NCBI RefSeq assembly: GCF_040807025.1
Contig: NC_090964.1
Coordinates: 7,836,214-7,900,213 of the forward strand
Length of the DNA stretch: 64,000 nucleotides
Reading direction: 5' to 3'
Origin: Struthio camelus
Taxonomy: Eukaryota > Chordata > Aves > Struthioniformes > Struthionidae
Shown here in pieces: positions 39,063 through 49,449 of this stretch. Both the position numbers and the translations under genes were made by a program. Numbering within the stretch: the first letter of the stretch is position 1; each line of letters begins with the position of its first letter. The notes beneath the pieces are model-generated. The model was not told where the DNA came from, searched no databases, and worked only from the letters and a program-made list of their open reading frames with translations.

Positions 39063-41390
39063 ATGTCCACTTGGTTAAATGTCATGGGCAGCTACTGATT
39101 TGATTGTGGTGTCTCTATGTATATTTTTGTAAAGACTTGCATTTTTAATGCTTAAATATTGGTGATGACTTGATTGATCGTAATTTGCAACATTGTCCTA
39201 TTAAAAAATGTCATACCTGCAGAGAAATTGGTTCCAGTTTGTGCTGAACAGTTAAACCAACTGTTTAACTTGTTCTTGAATACTAAACTTTGTGATAAAA
39301 TGGAAAACTGGACAGCTGTAGTGCAACACTGACTGCTGTGAAATGCAGACTGGCAATTATATGTTTCCATTGTTCAAAGGCAGGTTTCTGTGTTCTCCAT
39401 GCCCACCGACACAAGTAGGTTGGTAAATGGAGCTCTGTGGAGAGAGAGTGTTGAAATTTCTCTTTAACCCTGCCATCTGGAGAGATGGTACTAACATTGC
39501 GTATACTACATGGGGAGAGAGTTAGTCCTGGAAGCGTGTTCAGAGATTGTGCAGTGTCGTGACTTGTCAGGATAGAGGCTTCACTGCTTTTTACCTGGCT
39601 GCTAATATGAAATGTGTGAGAGGGGGGAAAAGCCCTTAAAATGGAAAATTAAGTTCAGATTTCAGCAAATGACAGAGCAACTACATATTAGGTTGTGTGT
39701 ACATTTTATGCAGTTTTTGTATCTATTCTAAATTTTAGTGAGCAGTTAACCATAAAATTGCTTAGTTTTCCTGCTGTTAGATACAAGTAGATTGTTTCGA
39801 GTTGTGTGTGTACAGTATATAAGAACTAAACTTTTATGCCAATGACTCCTGTGGTTAGTTGGTGTATTCATAGGTATAAAACTGTAGCCATCTCTCTTCT
39901 TGAGTAACAAAGGCTTGCTTTTACACATCAAAAAGTGCTTAGTCAAGCAAGTCTGAATCATTTCTTCCTCAGAATGGATAGTGGTTTGGTACAAGACTTC
40001 GTTTTACTTAAGAACAAATGTTTCAAGTTGGATATGAACAAGAGCTGCATCTCTAGCTATTTAGTTTATCACTAATACAGTATATTTAGTAAATTGAATG
40101 TGAAAAATGACAAAACCAGTGTGTAATCTTACCAGTATTTCTCTAGAAGGCAAGATATTTTGTTATGAAAATGGCTTTTGGCATCGTTTTTTCTATTTAC
40201 CTTCAAAAGCCAGCCTCACACACCTAGTGTTCCTTGCTGTCTATATAGTAGCATATAAAGACATTGGTTTAAAGAAATTCCTTTTTAGAGAAATGTTTTA
40301 GGTTTTGATTTTAGTGTTTTCAGCAGGGCCTTTGAAGAAATGCGGATGGATTTTAAACATTGGCAGTGGAACGTGCTTAGGGGGTTGATCCTAGAACCTT
40401 TGTATATTTGATAGTATTTCTAACTTTTTCTTTACTGTTTGCAGTTAATGTTCATGTTCTGCTATGCAATCATTTATATGCACGTTCCTTTAATTTTGTA
40501 GACTTTTTCTGGATGTATAGTTTAAAAACAACAAAAAGTCTATTTAAAACTGTAGCAGTAGCGTGCAGCTCTAGCAGAGGAAAGTTGTGGGATTAAACTT
40601 TGTATTTCCTTTCTTATAGAGGCTTCTAAAAAGGTATTTTTATATGTTCTTTTTAACAAATATTGTGTACTACCTTTAAAACATCAATGTTTTGATCAAA
40701 ATAACTAAAGACCCAGCTTATTTTCTGCTTGCTGTAAATTTAGCAAACATGCTATAATAAAAAAAATGAAGGAAATACTGATCCACTGGAATTATTGTAG
40801 CTTTAGAATTTGACTCCAGAGCATTGTTAGGAATAGTTATGCATCCCTTATGGAGTAAAATCCTTACTATGGTATTTCAGTAAAGTCAGGAATTTGTTTA
40901 TTGTTTGATGTCTGAGTAAATATCACGTCACATTTTTAAAAGGAGTACTAGACAAAATAAGGCTGAGCAAAAGTTTTTGTCTTAATATATTAAGAAATGT
41001 ATTGAAATTTCTTTTCCATTGACCGTCATTATTGCTGGATGGACTTCCCTATGGGTATAACTTAGATATTACTAGCTGGGTTACGAATTGCTATAATCGG
41101 CAATTAAAGATTCATATAGAAGCTAATTTCTAGGTGATAGCTCATCATTTTACATTTGCCTTATCAAAAACCGCACCAGCCGTGGTTCTCTAGCAGGTTG
41201 TAAACATGTTTTGGTGTGTAGAGTTTGAGCGGCCTCCTGGCACTAGTGGTACATATAACTTGTTCTTTTTATGCCACTGAATGAAAATTCTGAGGGACAC
41301 TTAAATGCTTCGATAAATCCAATCTTATACTGTTTACGTTGAACTATGATTATCTGGTAGTTGATTTCCATAAAAATGGTTTGTAACAGC

Positions 41391-41406
41391 AAAAAAAAAA
41401 AAAAAA
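41391..41406. repeat. A16 homopolymer
   Basis: A run of 16 A in the SRSF10 3' UTR region. It could prime internally in oligo-dT cDNA libraries and mimic a transcript end. Confidence 0.9.
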
Positions 41407-43016
41407 GAAAAGCCCTTTTTCAGAATCTTTAAACAATACAGCATTCGAAACTCAAATCCTGCTTAAAAGTGGTCCACCTGACTGTCTCTTGGGATAATGT
41501 GGTTACAGAAGCTGGCATGTTTTGGTCAGCAACCTGCAAAGGATTGCTGTGCTTAAGTTCACGTGTCAGTCCAGCCAGAATTGCAGCTGGTTTGGTGGGG
41601 AGGAGGGAAGAGGACAATTGTGTCCAGGCTGAGATTCTAACTTTTGACTGCCGAGTAATAGTAACATACCTTAACTATTTTGTCAGCATGTCCTTATATT
41701 GTGTGCCTCAAAATTTATGCATAGCACAGTTTACATTTTTCTGTTTTGAAAATCCAATTCGTTGCAAGTATAATGTAGTATCTGACAGTTCTGATGGTTC
41801 TTTCTTTCTCTCCCAGAGGTAGGACTAAACTTTGACTTGACTTGTGTATATGAACAAGCCAGAAAAGCCGAACACAAACCCACGATGTTTCAAGAGTGCA
41901 TGAATAAAGATGTTGTCCTAGTTCTTGCTCCCATGGAAAAATTGTGAAGAAGCTGTTCTGTGGGCCTTTCAGTTGGGGACGAGTTAGCAGGATGTGGCCA
42001 AAAGGGCAGGGAATGTTTATGCATTCATGCAAGTCAAGCCACAGCCCATCTAGATAACATCTCCCTTCCTTGATGCAGGTATCCTATTCCTGCTCTAAAA
42101 AAGCAGTAGCCTGTCTTGTGCAAGCTACCTGCAGGTTATGCACAGCTGGAATGCAAGAACATATGCAGGCTACAAAAGATCATGTATAGGCACCTTTCTT
42201 TTGGAGTCTCAAGAATGGTGGGAATTACGTTTTTTCTGTGGTAAACTAGATTTTGTCATTCCTGCAAATTTCTGTAGAATTGAAGTAGTGTGTTTAAACT
42301 CTGCTGAAACTAATGGCTGTGCTCCAAAATATCTGCAGCATATTGATTTATCTCAGCAGTAACAGAAGGCTCTATTGGAACTTCTTTTTCACCAAAAGTC
42401 CATGCACCCAACTGATAATTTTAATTAAAAATCTTTAAATTTAGTGTTTAAGTAGCTGGGTGTTTAAATTGGGGACTATGATAGACTGGTCTCTGAAAGC
42501 TAAATGTTATCCTTTCTATGTCTTTTAAAGATGTTTAAATGTACACTATAATGGCTTTATTCAAAGTGGAAGTTCTCAATTTAAATGTTATTTTGACCTC
42601 TGCTCTTAGAAAGAGCTTTTTCTTTTTCTCTAAATGTTTAGTCTGGGGTAACAGCTTGAAAAATGTTCAGAGAAGGGCAATTGGATTGAAATACATTGCA
42701 GCACTGCTACATGATTTTTGGCAGGGATGTTGCAGATAACATTTTGAAGTACAAAGGAATAGATTTACACATTTTTAGGCCATAATCACCCATTAGCAAT
42801 TGCTGGTTTTCTCCATTTATCTTGTAACTTGCTTAAAAAGTCTGTAGTCCATTGCTATATTTGTCTAAAGATGCTCTTACTGATGAGACTATTATAGGAA
42901 GGGAAGACTATGTACCCTGTAGTGTGTTTGATCAAAAGATGCTAATGTTTTATTCATACACATCCTTTCTTCTTGAGTTTTGTGTTCCATCTGTGCAAAT
43001 AACCCTGTGAATTGGG

Positions 43017-43022
43017 AATAAA
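43017..43022 (+). terminator. SRSF10: Candidate distal SRSF10 poly(A) signal
   Basis: AATAAA followed by 'tgtacaagttttgact', after which base composition becomes less AU-rich. A further plus-strand AATAAA lies at 44267-44272, only 29 nt before the opposing PNRC2 signal. Confidence 0.5.
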
Positions 43023-43040
43023 ATGTACAAGTTTTGACTA

Positions 43041-44260
43041 TAACTGGAGAGCACCTTCTGACTTAATTAACACAGCTGTAGTCTGTTGGAGATTGGTCAC
43101 CAAACACTGAACTGCCCAAGGAAGTTTCCTCTAAGCCCAGAGCGCTTGAGCTGACAGCTTGCCACCCTAGGTAGCCAAGAGCATAATCACGATTGACCTC
43201 GGCCAAACTGCCGCTACCTCTACTCAAAGAAGCTTCTCTTGCTCCTGAGTCAAGCTTTCCTGGGCAGAGCCTGATGGGTCCTTTAACACAGCTTTTGAGG
43301 GATAACATGAGCAGTCATTCTTAAAGTCCTATGTTGTACAAATCACTTGGCAAGACATGAATGAGAGGGGTGCAGTAGAAGAAACCTTCACTGTTAGTGT
43401 GTGCTAGGTTTTCCTGGTATTCCTAGCCTACAGCTGAATACAGCTCACTCACCTGGTCCTGGTAGGCTCCTGATCCTTATGCTTACAAGTGTCTTTATCC
43501 TGGCTTATTGCCTATGTAATTAATGACATAAATGGGGCTATTAAGTATATTAATCAGTAGTCAAAGTGTCAGTACTCTACAGCAGCCAGAGCCACCAGTG
43601 TGATATAATCCCCCTTCTTAAAATTTAAGAAACCAAAGAGGCTCAGATTGATTAGGAATTAAGTGCCTATGCCTACATCCCTTTCGAAAGAATTTGGCTA
43701 AAGAGGGCGGTAGATGCCTTTTCTCCTCAAGGTACTTAAGTTACAGGAGTTCAGCGTAGACTTGCATAAATTCAGTTGGAATAGAGCATTCACAAAGAGT
43801 ATTTACCTCCAAAGTAAAGAGCAAAATAAGCATTTCTGGGGGCAGGGAGGGGGTCAGAATCTGTTTACTGTTAGGAACTGTCAAAAGCCATGTATTTGAG
43901 AATTCATTTAGGCCAAGGTTTTGAGATGTTATCTCTTCAAAGCACTTCTGTGAAATAACTGCAAAGGAATTGGTTCAACTATACCAATTACTATACAAGA
44001 TAATGTAAAGGCTTAAAGTTTTAGAAACTATTTTTAACTAACTGCATTATGTATGCTGGATTGGAACATGTACAGACTCAAGTCTTTTGAAGCAAAATGT
44101 ATTGACTTGATGGGTAACAGCAGAACTCCGTGCCTTGTGTAGTATTGCCTCTCCCATAACCTTCAGCTGAGTCCAAAAATCCTGCATGCATTCTTGCTGT
44201 ATTGCAGAATCTAGTTACAGTGCTTGTATTGGTAGCAGCAAGAAACACTCTGCACTACCA
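43041..44260. other. Short spacer or extended SRSF10 3' UTR
   Basis: Non-coding. I see no repeat, promoter or exon. If the signal at 44267 is used, this stretch belongs to SRSF10 mRNA. Confidence 0.5.
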
Positions 44261-44284
44261 TTTCAAAATAAATAGATTAATTTA

Positions 44285-46212
44285 GGGGGAGAAATTTTAG
44301 TTTATTCAATTGATGCTGTTTCCAATTTTTACACATACAGTTAGTAATTAACATTTTTGAAATTGAGTTTACACAATTATAGTTGGGATACAGCTCTTAC
44401 ATTGGTGAAAATCCAGGTCAAAGACAAAATTTAGAAGACTGCCAATTCCATCTTATTTGGAACAATGCATTTGTAAACATTCAACCAGCTGCCAACACAT
44501 TCTGAATGTATAGGAAGAACACACTTTAAAAACACTTTACAATCTACAAAAATCACTTTGAAATTAAACTAGTTTAGCTACTGTATTTTTAAAAATAACC
44601 TCAGATTTTGTTGATCACAGTTCAGTTTCTTCTATTGGGATTAAGTGAGTTGTGGCAACATTTGATATCTACACAGTGGATATTACTAGAACTTATTTGT
44701 CATTTCACCACTAGACTGCTGGCAACTAGTAAATGCTGGGACAGAATAGTGCTGTAGCAGTGACTGATTTCAGAAACTGAAACATCACAACAGCTCAGCT
44801 CTCATCAGGTTCCTAAATGCAGCAGTTTGCGTTTCTTATGAGACATCCGATTGATTTTAAACACTTGTTGCAATCTGATCATTAAGATGCATCTCTCCTA
44901 TACATTCAGAACATGAGCACCTTAAATCTGAGCTTTTTTTTTTAAAGTTTTTTTAAATTTTATTACAAAATCCTAAATAAGCCTCTTTTGCACTGAGTTT
45001 ACTTTAAGAAATGAGCCTATAAAGACAAACGTGCATGTTCACTGTACGTTAAGTGCAAGGGCACAGCCACAAGTGTGCTTTTAGGCTTTTTTTCTTTAAC
45101 AAAATATTTTTTTTTTTTTTAAATCAGACCATGTACTCAGCATGGTCATTTTACATTCAGCAGTTTCATACTAAAAATATTTTTGTGCAGGAAAGCCCAG
45201 CATAAATTTACATATGCTACAAAGTTTTACATTTATTTACATGGCTCTTTCTTCCCTATCTGTGAAAACATTTTATAATACCTGCCACAAGCTACAGTAA
45301 CTTAAAACAATATTACAGGGTAACCAATTTAAGACTAACCCAAGTAACTCTACTCCAATTTTTTCACAATTACAAAATTGATACAAAAATGCATTTTAAA
45401 ACTCATCAGTGCAATCAAAATACAAAGGTTTAAGTTTTTGGCAGTCATCTGGCAATGTAAAATATGTCATTAGTTGGCACAGCATGACTTGAGCTTCTAA
45501 TGAAATTTCTAGAGCTGGAGAAAGCCTGAAATACTGATTTGCCTGATGCATTCTCCTATCCATGCAAGAATATATAAGAACCAATTTCCTACACCTGAGT
45601 TTTAGTCACAGGCTTGAATTCTTGTCCAATGATTCAAGAGCGCCTAATAGAACCTCACAGGTATGAAGAGGAAAAAAAAACCACTCTGCATTTTCTACTA
45701 GTAGCAGCAGAGGAGACCTCCCCCTAGGTAAAAAAGTCTCCTCTGCAGAACTTTTATACAACTAGCAAATTTGACACAAGTTTGCAAGACAAAGTAACTG
45801 ACTAAAGCTTTCAGTGTATTTTCCCCAGTTAATGTTGCATTAAGTTAGGCAAAAGGTGGTTTTCCAATACTATTCCTAATACCATACCAGGAAGTAGCCA
45901 CAATTCCAATTTTGAGACACAGTCCAAATGTGTCACAGTAAATGCAAGAATCAGCAACTTGCTCAGAATTTAAATTCGCTATAGATAAAACATCTTTTTC
46001 ACAGTGAAACGCACACAGCACAGCTTTTGAGGTGAAGCACTGTGGGGGGGGGGGGAGAGGGAGGTAAACTATCCCCGTCCCCCTTCCAGCTGACCAACTA
46101 CATGCAACAAAAACAACTAGTTCCATGTACCTGTACACCTGGAGTTATAAATGTCTGTCTCAAATTTGAAACCCTGTAAATTTAAATAACTAAAAATATG
46201 GAAAGTTACATC
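44285..46212 (-). other. PNRC2: PNRC2 3' UTR
   Basis: AU-rich sequence between the PNRC2 stop codon and its candidate poly(A) signal. It contains poly(U)/poly(A) tracts (14 T at 45107-45120) and a 12-G run at 46044-46055, which is C12 in the mRNA. No coding potential. Confidence 0.65.
44301..44306 (-). terminator. PNRC2: Candidate PNRC2 poly(A) signal
   Basis: TTTATT on the plus strand is AATAAA for PNRC2. It closes a 1.9-kb AU-rich stretch directly downstream of the PNRC2 stop. It faces the plus-strand AATAAA at 44267-44272. Confidence 0.6.
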
Positions 46213-46635
46213 TCAAGCCTGGACTTTAAGTAATGTTTTAAGCTGAAATGTCATTATTTCTTTATCAGAAGGTTTAAAAGAAACAGGTACCCAGTGGCTT
46301 GGTGGCTTAGGAAGAACACTTGGTGAGGGTGGCTCACTAAATTTTGCTCCAGCATAGTTCTGATTGGTTTGAGGTGTGAAAAACAAGTTGGGACTTGACA
46401 AATTAGGACTCCAATTTTGATTACTGGGGAAGTGAACATTGTTCTTTCCCCCTTTCTGCATGGCCTGCCATGCAGCAGATGAGTTGCATCCATGTCCTCT
46501 TTCCTTCTTCATATAGGTCATCTTCATCTGAGAGTTCTGATCTTTGCTCTTCTGTCTGTTTTTAAGTTGTTGATGGTTCTTGGTGGTATTTCTAGCCTGT
46601 GGAACTGGAATGTTGAACCTTTCTCCACCACCCAT
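46213..46635 (-). CDS. PNRC2: Proline-rich nuclear receptor coactivator 2
   Basis: Small adaptor that binds nuclear receptors and also links phosphorylated UPF1 to the decapping factor DCP1A in nonsense-mediated decay. One coding exon, 140 aa. The start is the ATG giving MGGGERFNIP, the family N terminus; the frame opens six codons earlier but only because the acceptor (TTTATAG) is there, and no ATG precedes. A basic, Gln/Lys/Asn-rich N-terminal half (about 18-48, with KKERGHG) precedes the proline-rich SH3-binding type motif 'SEPPSPSVLPKPPSHW' at 100-115. The C-terminal LKTLL at 132-136 is an NR-box-like motif. The sequence is intact and very close to the mammalian form. It faces SRSF10 tail to tail. 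An unusual 5' UTR exon lies 1.2 kb upstream. Confidence 0.97.
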   Translation of the reverse strand: MGGGERFNIPVPQARNTTKNHQQLKNRQKSKDQNSQMKMTYMKKERGHGCNSSAAWQAMQKGGKNNVHFPSNQNWSPNLSSPNLFFTPQTNQNYAGAKFSEPPSPSVLPKPPSHWVPVSFKPSDKEIMTFQLKTLLKVQA

Positions 46636-47825
46636 CTTCAACTTAAATGTCACCTATAAAACAGAAAGAGAGCGCAGTTTGGAATTTGACTTTTTGAAAC
46701 AAAAAGTTTAAGGTAGTTTTTAGATTCTAAATAAGGGAACTGAAATCAATCTATCCAAAAATTAGACAAATGGAGAATGTTTTTTTTCTCCTTTGGCAGA
46801 AGAGACTTCAGTAATGCCAACTCAAGAACTTAACTGACACGGTCATGAGAACTGAATTACAGAGCAGTGAACTTTAAAACTTCTTGTCTGTTCAGTGTTA
46901 ACACACATGGCAACTCAGATGAACTAAGGACTATACAGGCGTCCTACCTAGCCATCATCCCAAGACACAGGCAACCAATATCAACCAACACTAATCCCAC
47001 GTTTGGGGTGGAAGGGAAGAAAGAGGGAGGATAAAATAAAAAATAAATTTACAAAGCTCACAAGTACAAGGATTTAGAAGTGAGTTTTGGGTCAGAAAAG
47101 CCAAAAACTTGACAGTGAGAGCATATCTTCCTAGGGGGAGATACCAACTACATAATGGCTTGGCAACGGCTCATCAGGACACTGTATGCCAATGGGTCCT
47201 TCAGTAACCATACACAATTGCCCCTTGTAACAGCTACAACTTTGCCTAGTTATGAAAAAGCGGGTTGTGGGGACAGCTGCCACTTCTTTTCTCCTCAACA
47301 AACACTACTAGAAGCACATTAAAGAAGTTGCTCAAAATGCAGTGCCAGATTTAAGCTGTTAGTATCCGGAAGACATTTATGCCCAGCCTATGGTAAACAA
47401 AGATCTGGGCAAGGTCTACAACTGATAAAGCCACTCCCCAGCACAATGGAATTGCTCAGCTGAATGGCAGAGGTAGTTTGTAGAGATAAAGCTTCCTTTT
47501 AAGCCCAAGAACAACACAGATGATTCCTGATATCCTAAGAAGGAGCTGTATAGCTGCTCACAGCAAGGTAGGGGCAAGATCCACTTCCCAAACAGCTTTT
47601 TCCCAGGGGAAAAAGGGGGAGGGACATGCACCAGTGGCACATACAGCCAGAACTGTGCACGCTTCAGGAAGAGAGCTGGCCTCAAAACATGAAGAGAACC
47701 AAAAACAACCTCAAATGAAAAGCCATCGTTTATAACTGGGCTTCTAAACTACAGAGCCAGATATTAATACACCCTATTTGGTCCTCTCACACCATCTCTC
47801 CCACAGTACACTACTCCCCATTTAC

Positions 47826-48031
47826 CTTTCAGTTGTCTTCTCAGATTCCACACTCTCCAACTCCTGTCCTCTTTCTTGCGTCCAAGCCTGAAAGAATAGG
47901 TGCTGCCTTTTGCTGGACTCCTGCCTTTGGCTAGGAATAGAAGTTTTCATGGGCTGATCTGCTGCGTTCAGCCAGGTAGCCGAGCCCAACATCAGATTCT
48001 CGGCACAGGGGCTCCAGGGGAGAAGTCTCAA
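47826..48031 (-). other. PNRC2: PNRC2 5' UTR exon with a 56-codon upstream ORF
   Basis: A 206-nt minus-strand exon with acceptor TTTATACAG|TT and donor GAAAG|GTAAAT. Joined to the coding exon at 46653, its ATG at 47992-47990 opens 56 codons (starts MLGSATWLNAADQP, has a second in-frame ATG). They end at a TGA created across the junction (46652-46650), 14 nt before the PNRC2 ATG. The exon boundaries are inferred from splice signals, not from transcripts. Confidence 0.6.
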
Positions 48032-49128
48032 CTGTATAAATTAGAGAAGTTTGAATTCAAAAAACTGAACAATTCTCTCCTTTTACATTTGAAGAAAAAA
48101 AAATGAGAAAAAGATGAAAAAAATCACAGAATTTCTAAGCACAAGTCAGTTGTATTTCTCTGTCTAAAAGATGACAACGTATTTAAACAGATGTTTTTAT
48201 ATGGTAAAAACATTTTACTTATCTACATGAGCTTCACCATCATACTTAGCATTTCCATAAAGAATATTTTCATCATTTTGTGTCTTATACTATACTAATA
48301 AATATTTTAGTTAAGCAAGAGCCGAGCAGAACCTTACCCTTTGTTTCAGAGAAAAGTCAAATAAAATGGAAAAAAAAAAAAACCCACACATACTTTGGGA
48401 TTAAATCCTAGAAAACTAGCACCTCAATATATAACTCTGAGCAGAAAGAAACCCTCCCCCCGAAACTGCCCCTTGAGAACTCACCCACCTAACTCAGTGG
48501 GACCAGAAAACAGGAAAGCACTGCCGGGACTACTGTGAACAGCATCTGACCCAGCGTCCAAACACTTCCCATGAAACCAATCGCACCCTCAAAGCCTATT
48601 CCAGCCATACAACACAGGACTCCATTTCCAATCCTTCAGCCTTTTTCTCCACCTTTGTTAGCAGAGGAACTCCTGATTAGCTCTTAAAATAGTTTCCTGT
48701 TTAACCCATGGCTCATACCCTCCTGAAGTCTTTTTAAGGCGCCCCAGTCTGTTGACCTCCCCCTACAAGGGGCATCACCCAGTGTCACCGGCACTCCTAA
48801 GTGCCCCCTCTCCCCAAAAAGCACTAGAAAGACCCGCACGTCTTCGTTTCTAGCCTTCACCTTGTTGCGGCGGAAAACAAGGGCTGACGATCATTAGCAC
48901 ACGCCAGGCCGCCGTTTGCACACTGCCCCATGAGGGCTCCCTGCCCACCGGAGCTGCTCCCCCTTAGGGAGCCTCCGAACTTTCACTCCTCTCCCCTCGC
49001 CCCGCCTGCCCCCGCGGGGCCGGGCACTCCCCGGGCCCGCTTCCTCGCTGCCCCAACAATGGAGCAGCTCGGCGAGCACAACATGGCGGCGGCGGCGCCC
49101 GGCCCTTCTCACAGCGCTCCTCCCTTAC

Positions 49129-49410
49129 CGACTTCTGTCCGTCTCGTCCGCTCACAAGCACAGACACACACACGGGCCTCAAGGAGCCGACCCCGCCGCT
49201 CCTCCGCCGCCACTCGCCAACCCCCCCCTCCCCCGGCACAGCGCAGTCCAACTCACTCCACCAACTCCTGCCGCTCTCCCTCTATCTCCCACACAAAATG
49301 GCGGCCACGGCCCTACGCTGTATAACGTCGTCACTCTCCTCCCCCCTCCCCCGTCCTTCCCGCTCCAGCCAATAGGAGCGCGCTGGGCGCCCCCTCCGGC
49401 CAATGAGAGC
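49129..49410 (-). promoter_or_regulatory. PNRC2: PNRC2 CpG-island promoter and first non-coding exon
   Basis: GC- and CpG-rich. In the PNRC2 direction, two CCAAT boxes (reverse) lie at 49400-49404 and 49369-49373. Next are GTGACGACGT, a CRE-like element near 49,326-49,335, and a YY1-type GCCGCCATTTTG near 49,294-49,304. A first exon would start near 49,300 and end at 49129 with donor CG|GTAAGG. A second ATGGCGGC element lies near 49,082. No TATA box. Confidence 0.7.
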
Positions 49411-49449
49411 CAAGCCCCGCCTGTTGCTGTGGGGCCGAGGCAGGCGCGG

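Larger units (their letters stand above)
38870..43040 (+). other. SRSF10: SRSF10 3' UTR, AU-rich
   Basis: There is no coding sequence after the SRSF10 stop. The stretch is AU-rich with many TTTA/ATTTA-type elements and no convincing promoter. Poly(A) signal candidates are ATTAAA near 39,199, AATAAA near 40,756 and AATAAA at 43017-43022. A weak CR1-like snippet lies near 42,655-42,700. Extent to about 43,040 is inferred. Confidence 0.6.

Noticed and set aside
42655-42700. CR1-like snippet 'cagagaagggcaattggatt'
   Set aside because: Only a short resemblance to a CR1 segment; no flanking CR1 sequence or terminal octamer repeats, so not listed as an element.
46636-46653. PNRC2 N-terminal extension (six extra codons before MGGG)
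   Set aside because: The frame begins with GTG directly at the splice acceptor, and the spliced upstream exon puts a TGA in another frame. The family start is MGGGER.
48930-49325. Pro/Arg-rich open frames over the PNRC2 CpG island
   Set aside because: Composition artefact of a GC-rich promoter; no domain and no conserved start.
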